Below the pieces are notes generated by a model. It did not search any database and was not told where the DNA came from. It saw nothing but the letters and a program-made list of their open reading frames with translations. The translations under genes and the position numbers were made by a program. Shown here one piece after another: positions 8,382 to 16,588 of a stretch of 64,000 nt of DNA. This DNA is from Gaiellasilicea sp963749515 (lineage in GTDB: Bacteria > Actinomycetota > Thermoleophilia > Gaiellales > Gaiellaceae). The stretch spans positions 62,001 to 126,000 of the forward strand of contig CAVVMR010000002.1 in the NCBI GenBank assembly GCA_963749515.1. Reading direction: 5' to 3'. Numbering within the stretch: the first letter of the stretch is position 1; each line of letters starts with the position of its first letter.

Positions 8382-9866
8382 ATGGAGCTGCAGCAGGAGA
8401 AGACGCAGAGCGGCGCGTCGGAGGGCCGCCAGTTCATCGGCGGTGAATGGGGCGATGCGGCAGGCGGCGCCACCTTCGAATCCCGCGATCCCTTCACCGG
8501 AGAGAACGTCATCGACGTCGCCGCGGGCGGCCGCGAGGATGCGGCGCGCGCCGTTGCGGCTGCCCACGCCGCGTTCCCCGAGTGGTCGAAGACGCCGCCC
8601 GGAGTGCGCCAGGGGATCTTCCTCAAGGCGGCCGACGTGCTCGAATCGCGCCAGGACGAGATCGTCTCGCTGCTGGCGCGCGAGACCGGCTGCACGTTCG
8701 GTTTCGCGATGTTCCAGACCCACTTCGTGCCCGGCCTGCTCCGCCAGGCGGCGGCGCTCGCGTATGCCCCGCTCGGAGAGGTGATCCCGTCCGACACGGG
8801 CGCCTTCTCGATGGGCCTGCGACGGCCGGTCGGCGTCGTCGGTGCGATCGCGCCCTGGAACGCGGCGCTGATCCTCTCCTCGCGCTCGATCGCGGCGCCG
8901 TTGGCCCTGGGAAACACCGTCGTCCTGAAGCCGTCCGAGCTCTCGCCGGTCGTCGGCGGACTGATCTGGGGCGAGATCTTCACCGAGGCCGGCCTACCCC
9001 CCGGAGTCCTGAACATCGTCACGCATGCGCCCGGCGAAGCGGGCCCGATCGGGGACGAGCTGGTCGAGAACCCACACGTGCGCGTGCTCAACTTCACCGG
9101 GTCGACCGAGACAGGGCGCAAGCTCGCGGAAGCGGCGGGTCGGAACCTCAAGCGGATCGTGCTCGAGCTCGGCGGCTACAACCCGCTGATCGTCCTCGCT
9201 GACGCCGATCTGGAGTATGCGGTGAACGCGACGACCTTCGGCGCGTTCCTCCACCAGGGCCAGATCTGCATGTCGGCCCGCAAGATCATCGTCGAGCGCC
9301 CGATCGCCGACGAGTTCATCGCCAAGCTGGCCGAGAAGACGAAGGGGCTCAAGGCGGGCGACCCGAAGGAGCACGACACGATCATCGGCCCGCTGATCAA
9401 CGAGAGCGCGCTCCAGCTGGTCAAGGACCGGGTCGCCGACGCGGTCGGCAAGGGCGCGAAGGTGATCGCCGGCGGCGAGGCGGAAGGACCGTGCTTCCAA
9501 GCCACTCTGCTCACAGACGTGCCGGACGACTCCGAGTTCGCACGGGTGGAGACGTTCGGGCCGGTCGCGTCGATCGAGGTCGTCGACAGCGCCGAGGAGG
9601 CGGTCGCCAGCGCGAACGCAACCACGTACGGGCTGGCATCGGGGATCATCACGCAGGATGCCGACCGTGGGATCGCGCTGGCACAGCAGGTCGAGGCGGG
9701 GATCGTCCACGTCAACGACCAGCCGGTCGGCGACGAGCCGCAGATGCCCTTCGGCGGCGTCAAGGACAGCGGCTTCGGCCGGTTCGGCGGCTCCGCGGTG
9801 GTGAACGAGTTCACCGAGCTCCGCTGGATCACGGTGCAGAGCGGCTCGCATCCCTTCCCGTTCTGA
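8382..9866 (+). CDS. Aromatic aldehyde dehydrogenase (benzaldehyde/vanillin type)
   Basis: This 494-residue NAD(P)-dependent aldehyde dehydrogenase shows APWN (catalytic Asn), VLKPSE (cofactor Lys), VLELGGYNP (general base Glu), GQICMSA (catalytic Cys) and ETFGPV. The sequence is closest in feel to vanillin, benzaldehyde and salicylaldehyde dehydrogenases. The ATG at 8382 has an excellent AAGGAGGG site; an in-frame ATG at 8316 has none. It is the first gene of an operon that ends in benzoylformate decarboxylase, so it would oxidise benzaldehyde or 4-hydroxybenzaldehyde to the acid consumed by PobA and the beta-ketoadipate pathway. Aldehyde specificity is inferred from context. Confidence 0.87.
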   Translation: MELQQEKTQSGASEGRQFIGGEWGDAAGGATFESRDPFTGENVIDVAAGGREDAARAVAAAHAAFPEWSKTPPGVRQGIFLKAADVLESRQDEIVSLLARETGCTFGFAMFQTHFVPGLLRQAAALAYAPLGEVIPSDTGAFSMGLRRPVGVVGAIAPWNAALILSSRSIAAPLALGNTVVLKPSELSPVVGGLIWGEIFTEAGLPPGVLNIVTHAPGEAGPIGDELVENPHVRVLNFTGSTETGRKLAEAAGRNLKRIVLELGGYNPLIVLADADLEYAVNATTFGAFLHQGQICMSARKIIVERPIADEFIAKLAEKTKGLKAGDPKEHDTIIGPLINESALQLVKDRVADAVGKGAKVIAGGEAEGPCFQATLLTDVPDDSEFARVETFGPVASIEVVDSAEEAVASANATTYGLASGIITQDADRGIALAQQVEAGIVHVNDQPVGDEPQMPFGGVKDSGFGRFGGSAVVNEFTELRWITVQSGSHPFPF

Positions 9867-10714
9867 TGGCCGACCGCGTCTCGCTTGCCGAAGCCGTGGG
9901 CGAGCTCGTTCACGACGGTGACGTCGTGGCGCTCGAGGGCTTCACGCACCTCATTCCGCACGCCGCCGGCCACGAGCTGATTCGACAGGGCAGGCGCGAG
10001 CTGACGCTCGTGCGCATGACGCCGGACATCGTCTACGACCAGATGATCGGGATGGGCTGTGCGCGCAGCCTCGTCTTCTCCTGGGGCGGCAATCCCGGCG
10101 TCGGCTCGCTGCACCGGTTCCGTGACGCGGTGCAGTCCGGCTGGCCGGGGCCGCTCGAGCTCGACGAGCACTCGCACGCGGGCATGGCGGCGCGGTACGC
10201 GGCCGGGGCGGCGAACATCCCGTTCGGGGTGCTGCGGGGCTACACCGGGACGGAGCTGGCGGAGCAGACGGCCTCGATCGCGAGCGTCACCTGCCCGTTC
10301 ACGGGCGAAGAGCTGGCGGCCGTCAAGGCCCTCCGTCCGGACGTCGGGATCATCCACGCCCAGCAGGCCGACCGCGCCGGCAACGTCCAGATGTGGGGCA
10401 TCACCGGCGTGCAGAAGGAGACCGTGCTCGCCTCGCGGCGCGCAATCGTGACCGTCGAGGAGATCGTGCCCGAGCTCGAGTTGCGCCCCGGCGGCGTCGT
10501 GCTGCCCTCGTGGGCGCTCGATGCGGTGTGCGTCGCCCCCGGCGGCGCGCATCCCTCGTACGCCCACGACTACTACGAACGCGACAACGCCTTCTACCTC
10601 GAGTGGGACTCGATCAGCAGGGATCGCGACGTCTTCCTGGACTGGATGCGGCGACACGTGCTGGAGACAGCGGACGTCGACGAGTACCACGCCTCGCTAC
10701 AAGTCGCCGTATGA
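9866..10714 (+). CDS. catI: 3-oxoadipate CoA-transferase alpha subunit (CatI/GctA-like)
   Basis: This 282-residue family I CoA-transferase subunit has a glutaconate-CoA-transferase-A-type sequence (GGNPGVGSLHRFRDA). The length matches CatI of Pseudomonas better than the shorter PcaI. With the next gene it should move CoA from succinyl-CoA to 3-oxoadipate, the step before PcaF thiolase. The ATG overlaps the ALDH stop by one base (TGATG) and the stop overlaps the beta-subunit start (ATGA). The same subunit type also serves steroid (IpdAB) pathways, but the pca genes around it favour 3-oxoadipate. Confidence 0.82.
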   Translation: MADRVSLAEAVGELVHDGDVVALEGFTHLIPHAAGHELIRQGRRELTLVRMTPDIVYDQMIGMGCARSLVFSWGGNPGVGSLHRFRDAVQSGWPGPLELDEHSHAGMAARYAAGAANIPFGVLRGYTGTELAEQTASIASVTCPFTGEELAAVKALRPDVGIIHAQQADRAGNVQMWGITGVQKETVLASRRAIVTVEEIVPELELRPGGVVLPSWALDAVCVAPGGAHPSYAHDYYERDNAFYLEWDSISRDRDVFLDWMRRHVLETADVDEYHASLQVAV

Positions 10715-11427
10715 CCGCCACGCTGACGTTCACGTCCGACGAGATGATGGCCGTCTCGGCCGCCCGCCTCCTCCGTGACGGGATGGTCTGCTTCGTGGGC
10801 ATCGGGCTTCCCTCCCAGGCGGCGAACCTGGCCAGGCGGACGAGCGCCCCCGGGCTCGTGCTGATCTACGAGAGCGGCACGATCGGCGCCAAGCCGACAC
10901 GACTCCCGCTCTCGATCGGCGACGGCGAGCTGGCGGACACCGCCGATGCCGTGGTCTCGGTGCCCGAGATCTTCGCCTACTGGCTCCAGGCCGGCCGCAT
11001 CGACGTCGGCTTCCTCGGCGCGGCGCAGATCGACCGGCACGCGAACCTGAACAGCACCGTGATCGGCTCCTACGCCGCGCCCGACGTGCGGCTGCCCGGT
11101 GCGGGTGGGGCGCCGGAGATCGCCACGTCCGCCAAGGAGGTGTTCGTCATGCTGCGGCAGAGCCTGCGCACGTTCGTCCCGGAGCTCGACTTTCGCACCA
11201 CGGCCGGGGGTTCGGTCTCGACCGTGGTCACCGACCTCGGGGTCCTCGAGCCTCGAGGCGAGGAGCGGGAGCTGACGCTGACGTCCGTCCACCCCGGTGT
11301 CGACGTCGAGCAGGCACGAGAGGCGACGGGGTGGGACCTGCGCGTGGCCGACGACCTGCGCGTGACGCCGGCGCCGACCGAGGCCGAGCTGAAGGCGCTG
11401 CGCGATCTCGAGGCTCCGACGCAATGA
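10711..11427 (+). CDS. catJ: 3-oxoadipate CoA-transferase beta subunit (CatJ/GctB-like)
   Basis: This 238-residue protein is the partner subunit of the family I CoA-transferase. YESGTIG places a glutamate at residue 54, the position of the CoA-accepting catalytic Glu in glutaconate CoA-transferase subunit B. GIGLPSQAANLA near the N-terminus and the Gly-rich GAGGAPEIA loop are further family marks. The ATG overlaps the stop of the alpha gene (ATGA), giving equimolar coupled synthesis. It is followed after 13 bases by pcaH. Confidence 0.83.
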   Translation: MTATLTFTSDEMMAVSAARLLRDGMVCFVGIGLPSQAANLARRTSAPGLVLIYESGTIGAKPTRLPLSIGDGELADTADAVVSVPEIFAYWLQAGRIDVGFLGAAQIDRHANLNSTVIGSYAAPDVRLPGAGGAPEIATSAKEVFVMLRQSLRTFVPELDFRTTAGGSVSTVVTDLGVLEPRGEERELTLTSVHPGVDVEQAREATGWDLRVADDLRVTPAPTEAELKALRDLEAPTQ

Positions 11428-11440
11428 GCGGAGGCGAGGC

Positions 11441-12106
11441 GTGACGGACGTCGATCCGCCGTATCTCTATCCGGACTATCGCTCCACCGTCGCGCGAGCT
11501 CCTTCACGGGCGCTCGTGCCGCTGCCCGAAGAGCTCCATCAGCTCGCCGCGCCGGTGTTCGGCGAGGACACGGTTCGCCCCGGCGAGGCGGATTTGACGT
11601 CCGTCCACGCCGGCGAGCCGCTCGGCGAGCGGATCATCGTCACCGGGCGCGTCCTCGACGGCGACGGCCGGCCGGTGCGGAATGCGCTGCTCGAGATCTG
11701 GCAGGCCAACGCCGCCGGCCGCTACATCCACGAGATCGACCAGCATCCGGCCCCGCTCGACCCGAACTTCACCGGCGCCGGCCGGACGGTCACCGACGAC
11801 GAGGGCCGGTACCGCTTCGTCACGGTCAAGCCCGGCGCCTACCCGTGGAAGAACCACCCGAACGCGTGGCGGCCGGCTCACATCCACTTCTCGGTCTTCG
11901 GCCGCTCGTTCACGCAGCGCCTCGTCACGCAGATGTACTTCCCCGGCGATCCCCTGTTCGCGTACGACCCGATCTTCAACTCCGTCCGGGATGCAAGGGC
12001 CCGCGAGCTCCTGGTCGCCCGCCTCGACCTGGAGACGACCGAGCCGGAGTGGGCGCTCGGCTACCAGTGGGACATCATCTTGAGATCGACGCCCTTCGAG
12101 GAATGA
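11441..12106 (+). CDS. pcaH: Protocatechuate 3,4-dioxygenase beta subunit
   Basis: This 221-residue intradiol dioxygenase subunit carries all four Fe(III) ligands of the PcaH family: Tyr95 in NAAGRYIH, Tyr134 in PGAYPW, His147 and His149 in WRPAHIHF. The active-site Arg144 is also present. It cleaves protocatechuate to 3-carboxy-cis,cis-muconate. The GTG start at 11441 is preceded by GGAGGCGAGG. The stop overlaps the pcaG start by ATGA, as expected for an obligate heteromer. Confidence 0.95.
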   Translation: MTDVDPPYLYPDYRSTVARAPSRALVPLPEELHQLAAPVFGEDTVRPGEADLTSVHAGEPLGERIIVTGRVLDGDGRPVRNALLEIWQANAAGRYIHEIDQHPAPLDPNFTGAGRTVTDDEGRYRFVTVKPGAYPWKNHPNAWRPAHIHFSVFGRSFTQRLVTQMYFPGDPLFAYDPIFNSVRDARARELLVARLDLETTEPEWALGYQWDIILRSTPFEE

Positions 12107-12504
12107 GGACGCCGTCGCAGACCGTCGGCCCGTTCTTCCTGTTCGGGCTCTGCGCCGAGCCGCAGAACGAACTGCCGAACGGCAGCGTCCCGGTCGACGG
12201 CCGGGTGTTCGACGGCGAGGACGCGCCGATCGGCGATGCGCTGGTGGAGCTCTGGAGCCCCGAGCACGGCTTCGGCCGCTGCGCCACCGACAGCGAGGGC
12301 CGCTTCTCGTTCCTCGTGCCACCGGCCGCGGCTCGCTTCGAGCTGATGGTGTTCGCCCGTGGGCTCCTGAAGCCGGCCGTCACCAGGCTCTACCTCGACG
12401 GGGAGGCCGAGGACGAGACGATGGTTGCAGTGCCCGCCGGGGACGGCTATCGCTTCGACATCCGCCTCCAGGGGAACGCCGCAACCGGCTTCTTCGACCT
12501 CTAA
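12103..12504 (+). CDS. pcaG: Protocatechuate 3,4-dioxygenase alpha subunit, unusually short
   Basis: This 133-residue subunit keeps both characteristic ends of PcaG: TPSQTVGPFF at the N-terminus and YRFDIRLQGNAATGFFDL at the C-terminus. Known PcaG proteins are close to 200 residues. The missing 60-70 residues are internal, notably around the WQADANGEYQ-like helix and the loop before the FARG strand, so this is a compact subunit rather than a truncated gene. It has no iron ligands, as is usual for alpha. The ATG overlaps the pcaH stop by four bases. The frame is intact and codon use matches its neighbours. Confidence 0.85.
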   Translation: MRTPSQTVGPFFLFGLCAEPQNELPNGSVPVDGRVFDGEDAPIGDALVELWSPEHGFGRCATDSEGRFSFLVPPAAARFELMVFARGLLKPAVTRLYLDGEAEDETMVAVPAGDGYRFDIRLQGNAATGFFDL

Positions 12505-12528
12505 CCCGACGACTCCGAGGAGACGACC

Positions 12529-13653
12529 ATCAGCGAACGCACGAAGCCCCCGTTTCGCGCCGACCACGTCGGCAGCCTGCTCCGGCCGGCGCGGCTGCTG
12601 CAGGCGCGCGACGACCACGCCGCCGGCCGGATCGACGCCGGTGAGCTCCGCCGCCTCGAGGACGAGTCGATCGCAGACATCGTCCGCAAGCAGGAAGAGG
12701 TCGGTCTCCGCTCAGCGACCGACGGCGAGCTCCGCCGCGCCTCCTGGCACATGGACTTCATCTACCAGCTCGACGGCGTGACGAAGGAAGCCGGGCACAT
12801 CGCGGTCACGTTCCACAACGAGGAAGGCGACATCGAGTTCACGCCGGCGGCCCTGCACGTCGACGGGAAGCTCGGCGTCTCGAAGACGATCTTCGGCGAC
12901 GACTTCCGCTTCCTCCAGGACGCCGTCGCGACGACCGTGCCGAAGCTGACCATCCCCTCGCCGAGCATGGTCCACTATCGCGGCGGCAAGGCCGCAGTCG
13001 ACCCGGCCGTCTATCCGACGCTCGACGAGTTCTGGGCCGATCTGACCGCCGCGTACAGGGAAGAGGTGCGCAGGGTCGGGGAGCTCGGCTGCACGTATCT
13101 ACAGGTCGACGACACGAGCCTCGCCTACATGAACGACCCGCACCAGCGGGACTACATCGCCTCGATCGGCGGCGATCACGACCGTCAGCACATCGAGTAC
13201 ATCCGTCACATCAACGAGTCCCTTGCCGAACGCCCGGCCGGAATGTCGGTGACGACGCACATGTGCCGCGGCAACTTCCGCTCCTCGTGGGCCGCCGAGG
13301 GCGGCTACGACTTCGTCGCCGAAGCGCTCCTGAACGAGCTCGAGGTGGACGGCTACTTCATGGAATGGGACGACGAACGGTCGGGCGGCTTCGAGCCCCT
13401 GCGCTTCCTGCCCAAGGGGGACAAGCAGGTCGTGCTCGGGCTCGTGACGACGAAGCACGGAGAGCTCGAGTCGAAGGACGAGCTGAAGCGGCGCATCGAG
13501 GAGGCCTCGAAGTACGCGCCGCTCGAGCAGCTCTGCCTCTCGCCGCAATGCGGCTTCTCCTCGACGGTGGAGGGGAACGAGCTGAGCGAGGACGAGCAGT
13601 GGGCGAAGCTCGCGCTGATCGTCGAGGTGGCGGACGAGGTCTGGGGGTCGTGA
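12529..13653 (+). CDS. MetE-family zinc methyltransferase (YxjG-like) with apparent ATC start
   Basis: This 374-residue protein belongs to the cobalamin-independent methionine synthase C-terminal-domain family. FRADHVGSLLRP is the conserved N-terminus and the zinc ligands are His244 and Cys246 in THMCRGN plus Cys342 in SPQCGF. No ATG, GTG, TTG or CTG lies between the in-frame pcaG stop at 12502 and the conserved motif. ATC at 12529 sits six bases after GAGGAG and would give (M)SERTKPPF. The first internal ATG (12751) would delete the conserved first 74 residues. The family moves methyl or alkyl groups to thiols; within an aromatic operon a role in handling methyl groups from methoxylated aromatics is possible but unproven. 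The stop overlaps the next start (GTGA). Confidence 0.83.
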   Translation: MSERTKPPFRADHVGSLLRPARLLQARDDHAAGRIDAGELRRLEDESIADIVRKQEEVGLRSATDGELRRASWHMDFIYQLDGVTKEAGHIAVTFHNEEGDIEFTPAALHVDGKLGVSKTIFGDDFRFLQDAVATTVPKLTIPSPSMVHYRGGKAAVDPAVYPTLDEFWADLTAAYREEVRRVGELGCTYLQVDDTSLAYMNDPHQRDYIASIGGDHDRQHIEYIRHINESLAERPAGMSVTTHMCRGNFRSSWAAEGGYDFVAEALLNELEVDGYFMEWDDERSGGFEPLRFLPKGDKQVVLGLVTTKHGELESKDELKRRIEEASKYAPLEQLCLSPQCGFSSTVEGNELSEDEQWAKLALIVEVADEVWGS

Positions 13654-15254
13654 GAACGGTTCGCGATGCGACGTTCGACGTCTTCCGCCGGCGCGGGCTG
13701 ACGACGATCTTCTCGAACCCCGGCTCGACCGAGGTGCCCTTCCTCGCCGGGCTTCCCGACGATCTCCGGTTCGTCCTCGGCCTGCACGAGGGCTCGGTGC
13801 TCGGCCTCGCGACGGGCTACGCGCTCGGCCGCGGCGAGCCCACTCTCGTGCTCGTCCACACCACGGCCGGCCTCGGCAACTCCGTCGGCGGGATCGCGAC
13901 CGCGCGCGTCAACCGCGCCCCGCTTGTGATCGTCGTCGGCCAGCAGGACCGCCGTCACCTCGTCTTCGAGCCGTTCCTCGCCGGCCACCTCCAGGGCCTC
14001 GCCGGCGAGTACCCCGTCTGGACCGAGCAGCCGGTTCGCGCGCAGGATGTGCCCGGAGCGATCGATCGCGCCTACCACGAAGCCGCAACGGCCCGTGGCC
14101 CGGCGATCGTCGTCGTGCCGATGGACGACTGGCTGCAGGAAGCGGACAGCGAGCGCGAGGACGCGTCCGCGGCCCGGGTGCTGCATGCCCGCGCCGTCGA
14201 CGATGCGGTCGTCGGTGAGCTGGCCTCATTCCTCGCCGACGCACAGTCGCCCGCGCTCGTCGTCGGTGCGGGCGCGGACGACGCCGAAACGTGGCGGGGG
14301 CTCGTCGCCCTCGCCGAGCGGCTGATCACACCGGTCTTCCAGGAGTCCTTCGGCTCCCGCGCGGGCTTTCCGCAGGATCACCCACTCTTCGCCGGCTTCC
14401 TCCCCGCCGACCGGCCGCGCCTGCGTGAGCGGCTCGCCCCGTACGACGCCGTTCTCCTCTTCGGAGCCGGCGCCTTCCGGCAGTCGCCCTGGGCGCCGGG
14501 CCGGTTCACCGAGACCGGAACGAAGCTCGCGCTGGTGAGCGACGACCCGGCGGAAGTGCACCGGAGCCCCGTCGAGCTCGCCGTGCTCGCGCCGCCGGGG
14601 CAGGTGGCAAGCGCGCTCGCCGAGCGCGTCGAGCCCCGCGACGCCGAGCCGCCACAGTCGTTCCGGCCGCCGCCACCTCCCGATCCTCCCGCGGCCGGTG
14701 ACCCGCTGACGGCGAGCCACGTACTCGCCGCGCTCGCAGAGCGCCTGCCTGCGGACGCGGTCGTCCTCGAGGAGGCTCCCGTCGACCGGCCGGAGATCCA
14801 CGACCGGCTGCTCGCCCGCCAGCCGCTCGGCTTCGTCAGCGCCGCCATGGGCGGGCTCGGATTCGGCGTGCCCGCGGCAGCCGGACTTCGCATGGCGCTC
14901 CCCGAGCGGCCCGTCGTCGCCGTGATCGGGGACGGCTCTTCCCTGTATGCCATCCAGGGTCTCTGGAGCGCCGCTCACTACCGCAGTGGCGTGCTCTACG
15001 TGATCCTCTCGAACGGCGGCTACGCGATCATGGACCGGCTCGCCGAGCGTTCTGGAACAGACGGCCCCTGGCCCGCCTTCGGCGAGATCGAGATCGCGGC
15101 CCTCGCCAGGGGATTCGGCTGTCCAGCACAGCGCATCACGACCCACGACGAGCTGCTTGCAGCTCTCGACGAAGTGATCCCGACGCTTGCGAAGCGCGAG
15201 GAGCCGCTGCTCCTCGACGTCGTGATCGCACCCACCACGACCTTTGCGCCGTAA
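13650..15254 (+). CDS. mdlC: Benzoylformate decarboxylase-like ThDP enzyme
   Basis: This 534-residue protein has three thiamine-diphosphate-enzyme domains. NPGSTEVPFL supplies the cofactor-activating Glu and the active-site Ser seen in benzoylformate decarboxylase. HEGSVLGLATGYA and the DHPLFAG motif match its two active-site histidines. The ThDP/Mg motif is GDGSSLYAIQ...NGGYAIMD. It should convert phenylglyoxylate (or its 4-hydroxy form) to the aldehyde and CO2, feeding the ALDH at the head of the operon. No mandelate dehydrogenase is visible, so the keto acid may be imported or made elsewhere. The GTG start overlaps the MetE-like stop (GTGA). Other ThDP decarboxylases cannot be fully excluded. 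Confidence 0.83.
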   Translation: MRTVRDATFDVFRRRGLTTIFSNPGSTEVPFLAGLPDDLRFVLGLHEGSVLGLATGYALGRGEPTLVLVHTTAGLGNSVGGIATARVNRAPLVIVVGQQDRRHLVFEPFLAGHLQGLAGEYPVWTEQPVRAQDVPGAIDRAYHEAATARGPAIVVVPMDDWLQEADSEREDASAARVLHARAVDDAVVGELASFLADAQSPALVVGAGADDAETWRGLVALAERLITPVFQESFGSRAGFPQDHPLFAGFLPADRPRLRERLAPYDAVLLFGAGAFRQSPWAPGRFTETGTKLALVSDDPAEVHRSPVELAVLAPPGQVASALAERVEPRDAEPPQSFRPPPPPDPPAAGDPLTASHVLAALAERLPADAVVLEEAPVDRPEIHDRLLARQPLGFVSAAMGGLGFGVPAAAGLRMALPERPVVAVIGDGSSLYAIQGLWSAAHYRSGVLYVILSNGGYAIMDRLAERSGTDGPWPAFGEIEIAALARGFGCPAQRITTHDELLAALDEVIPTLAKREEPLLLDVVIAPTTTFAP

Positions 15255-15255
15255 C

Positions 15256-15284
15256 AAGGAGGGCGCCCTGGGGGCGCCCTCCTT
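15256..15284. terminator. Bidirectional terminator between convergent operons
   Basis: A perfect 13-bp stem (15256-15268 with 15272-15284) has a three-base TGG loop. It starts two bases after the stop of the decarboxylase gene and ends 22 bases before the stop of the converging ABC binding-protein gene. On the plus strand it ends in CCTT; on the minus strand it also ends in CCTT. Confidence 0.85.
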
Positions 15285-15306
15285 CACTTCAGGGTTTTCG
15301 GGAGGG

Positions 15307-16554
15307 CTACGTCACCCTGAAGGTCTTCTTGAGCGCCGGACGTGCGCTCGAGCTGAACGTGTAGACGCCCTTCTGCAACGTGACCGTGAAGGTCGTCCGG
15401 CCGGTGCCCGCCCGGCTCGTCTGCTTGGTCACGCCCGGCCCGACGAGCCGGAAGTTCTGCGTCTTCGAAGAGTCGACGACGACGAATGTGTACCGACCGG
15501 CCTTGAGCCGGGTCACCGTCCTGCCGTCCTGCCGCAGCAGGATGAACCCGTCGCCGACCGTCCCCTGCAGCGTCTTGCCGCCGGAGATCGACGTCGGAAC
15601 GAGCTTGGTCATGTTCGGCAGGGTCGCGATGACCCCGTACTCCTTCGTGAACCTCGCCAGCTGGATCAGCTTGTCGCGGTCGATCAGCGGGCTCCAGATC
15701 GGCAGCCGCACGTTGCGGCTCGCCGCCGGGAGCAGGTCGCGGATCTCGTTCGGGTTCGCCTGCGAGTACGCCAGCGACTTGTTGATCGCCGCGCGGAACT
15801 TGGCGGCGAGGCCCGGGTTCCGGGCCGCCCAGTCGTCGCGGGCTGCATAGCCCCCGATCGGCCAGAAGCGTCCGAGCACCGGCCCCGGCGCCATCACGGT
15901 TCGCCCGCCGTCGCTCAGCACCTGGCTGAGGAACGGCTCGGGCGTCCAGATCGCGTCGACCTGGCCGTTCTGGAGCGCGGAGCGCATGGCCGGGAACGGC
16001 AGTGCGAGCAGCCGGACCGATTCCGGGTCGACGCCGACCTTCTTCAGGGCCGCCTTGATCATCACCTCGCCGACGCCCTTGAGCGCGTTCACCGCGACCG
16101 TCTTGCCCACCAGGTCCGCGGGCGTGCGAATCGAGCTCGAGCCCTTGACGAGGATGTTCTGCCAGTTGTCCGCCTCGGAAGTTCCCTCCACCTCGCTGGC
16201 GGCAACCGCGGTCAGCCCGATCCCCTGCGTGCGCGCGATGAACATCGGCACCCAGCCGAGGTAGCCGATCTCGCCGTTGCTGTTCTGGAGCGCGAGCACG
16301 ACATCGTTCCCGCTCTGGAGCGTCCGCTTGTTGATCTCGATCCCCTGCTCGGCGAAGAAGCCCTTCTTGATCCCGAGATCCATCGGGAGCGCGTTCGCGA
16401 TCGGCAGCGTGTTGACCGTGATCGTCACGACCGCCTGCGGCCTTGCCGGTGCGCTCGCCGCGGTTGCCCCGAAGGCGACCACGACCGCCAGCAGCCCCGA
16501 GACCGAGAACCCGAGGAGCCTCGTTCCCCGGCCGCCCTGCTTGTTTCCGGTCAT
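15307..16554 (-). CDS. NMT1/SsuA-type ABC substrate-binding protein with C-terminal degenerate cupredoxin domain
   Basis: The 415-residue secreted protein starts at ATG 16554, which has AGGAGGAAGGA just upstream; a longer reading from 16587 lacks such a site. A basic N-terminus and hydrophobic segment (LLGFSVSGLLAVVVAFGATAASA) form the signal. Residues about 45-310 are a periplasmic binding fold of the NMT1/THI5/SsuA type. Residues about 320-415 form an extra domain (YTFVVVDSSKTQNFRLVGPGV, then TVTLQKGVYTFSS) with a plastocyanin-like strand pattern but no His/Cys/Met copper ligands. It is the last gene of an importer operon between two aromatic operons, so an aromatic carboxylate ligand is likely by analogy with phthalate importers. 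Confidence 0.84.
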   Translation of the reverse strand: MTGNKQGGRGTRLLGFSVSGLLAVVVAFGATAASAPARPQAVVTITVNTLPIANALPMDLGIKKGFFAEQGIEINKRTLQSGNDVVLALQNSNGEIGYLGWVPMFIARTQGIGLTAVAASEVEGTSEADNWQNILVKGSSSIRTPADLVGKTVAVNALKGVGEVMIKAALKKVGVDPESVRLLALPFPAMRSALQNGQVDAIWTPEPFLSQVLSDGGRTVMAPGPVLGRFWPIGGYAARDDWAARNPGLAAKFRAAINKSLAYSQANPNEIRDLLPAASRNVRLPIWSPLIDRDKLIQLARFTKEYGVIATLPNMTKLVPTSISGGKTLQGTVGDGFILLRQDGRTVTRLKAGRYTFVVVDSSKTQNFRLVGPGVTKQTSRAGTGRTTFTVTLQKGVYTFSSSARPALKKTFRVT

Positions 16555-16588
16555 TCCTTCCTCCTCGTGAATCGGTCTGGTTCCCACG

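Noticed and set aside
7463..9151. Upstream extension of the IclR protein to 562 residues
   Set aside because: The extra N-terminal 290 residues are the antisense of the aldehyde dehydrogenase and cross the promoter region; the IclR domain itself starts right after ATG 8272.
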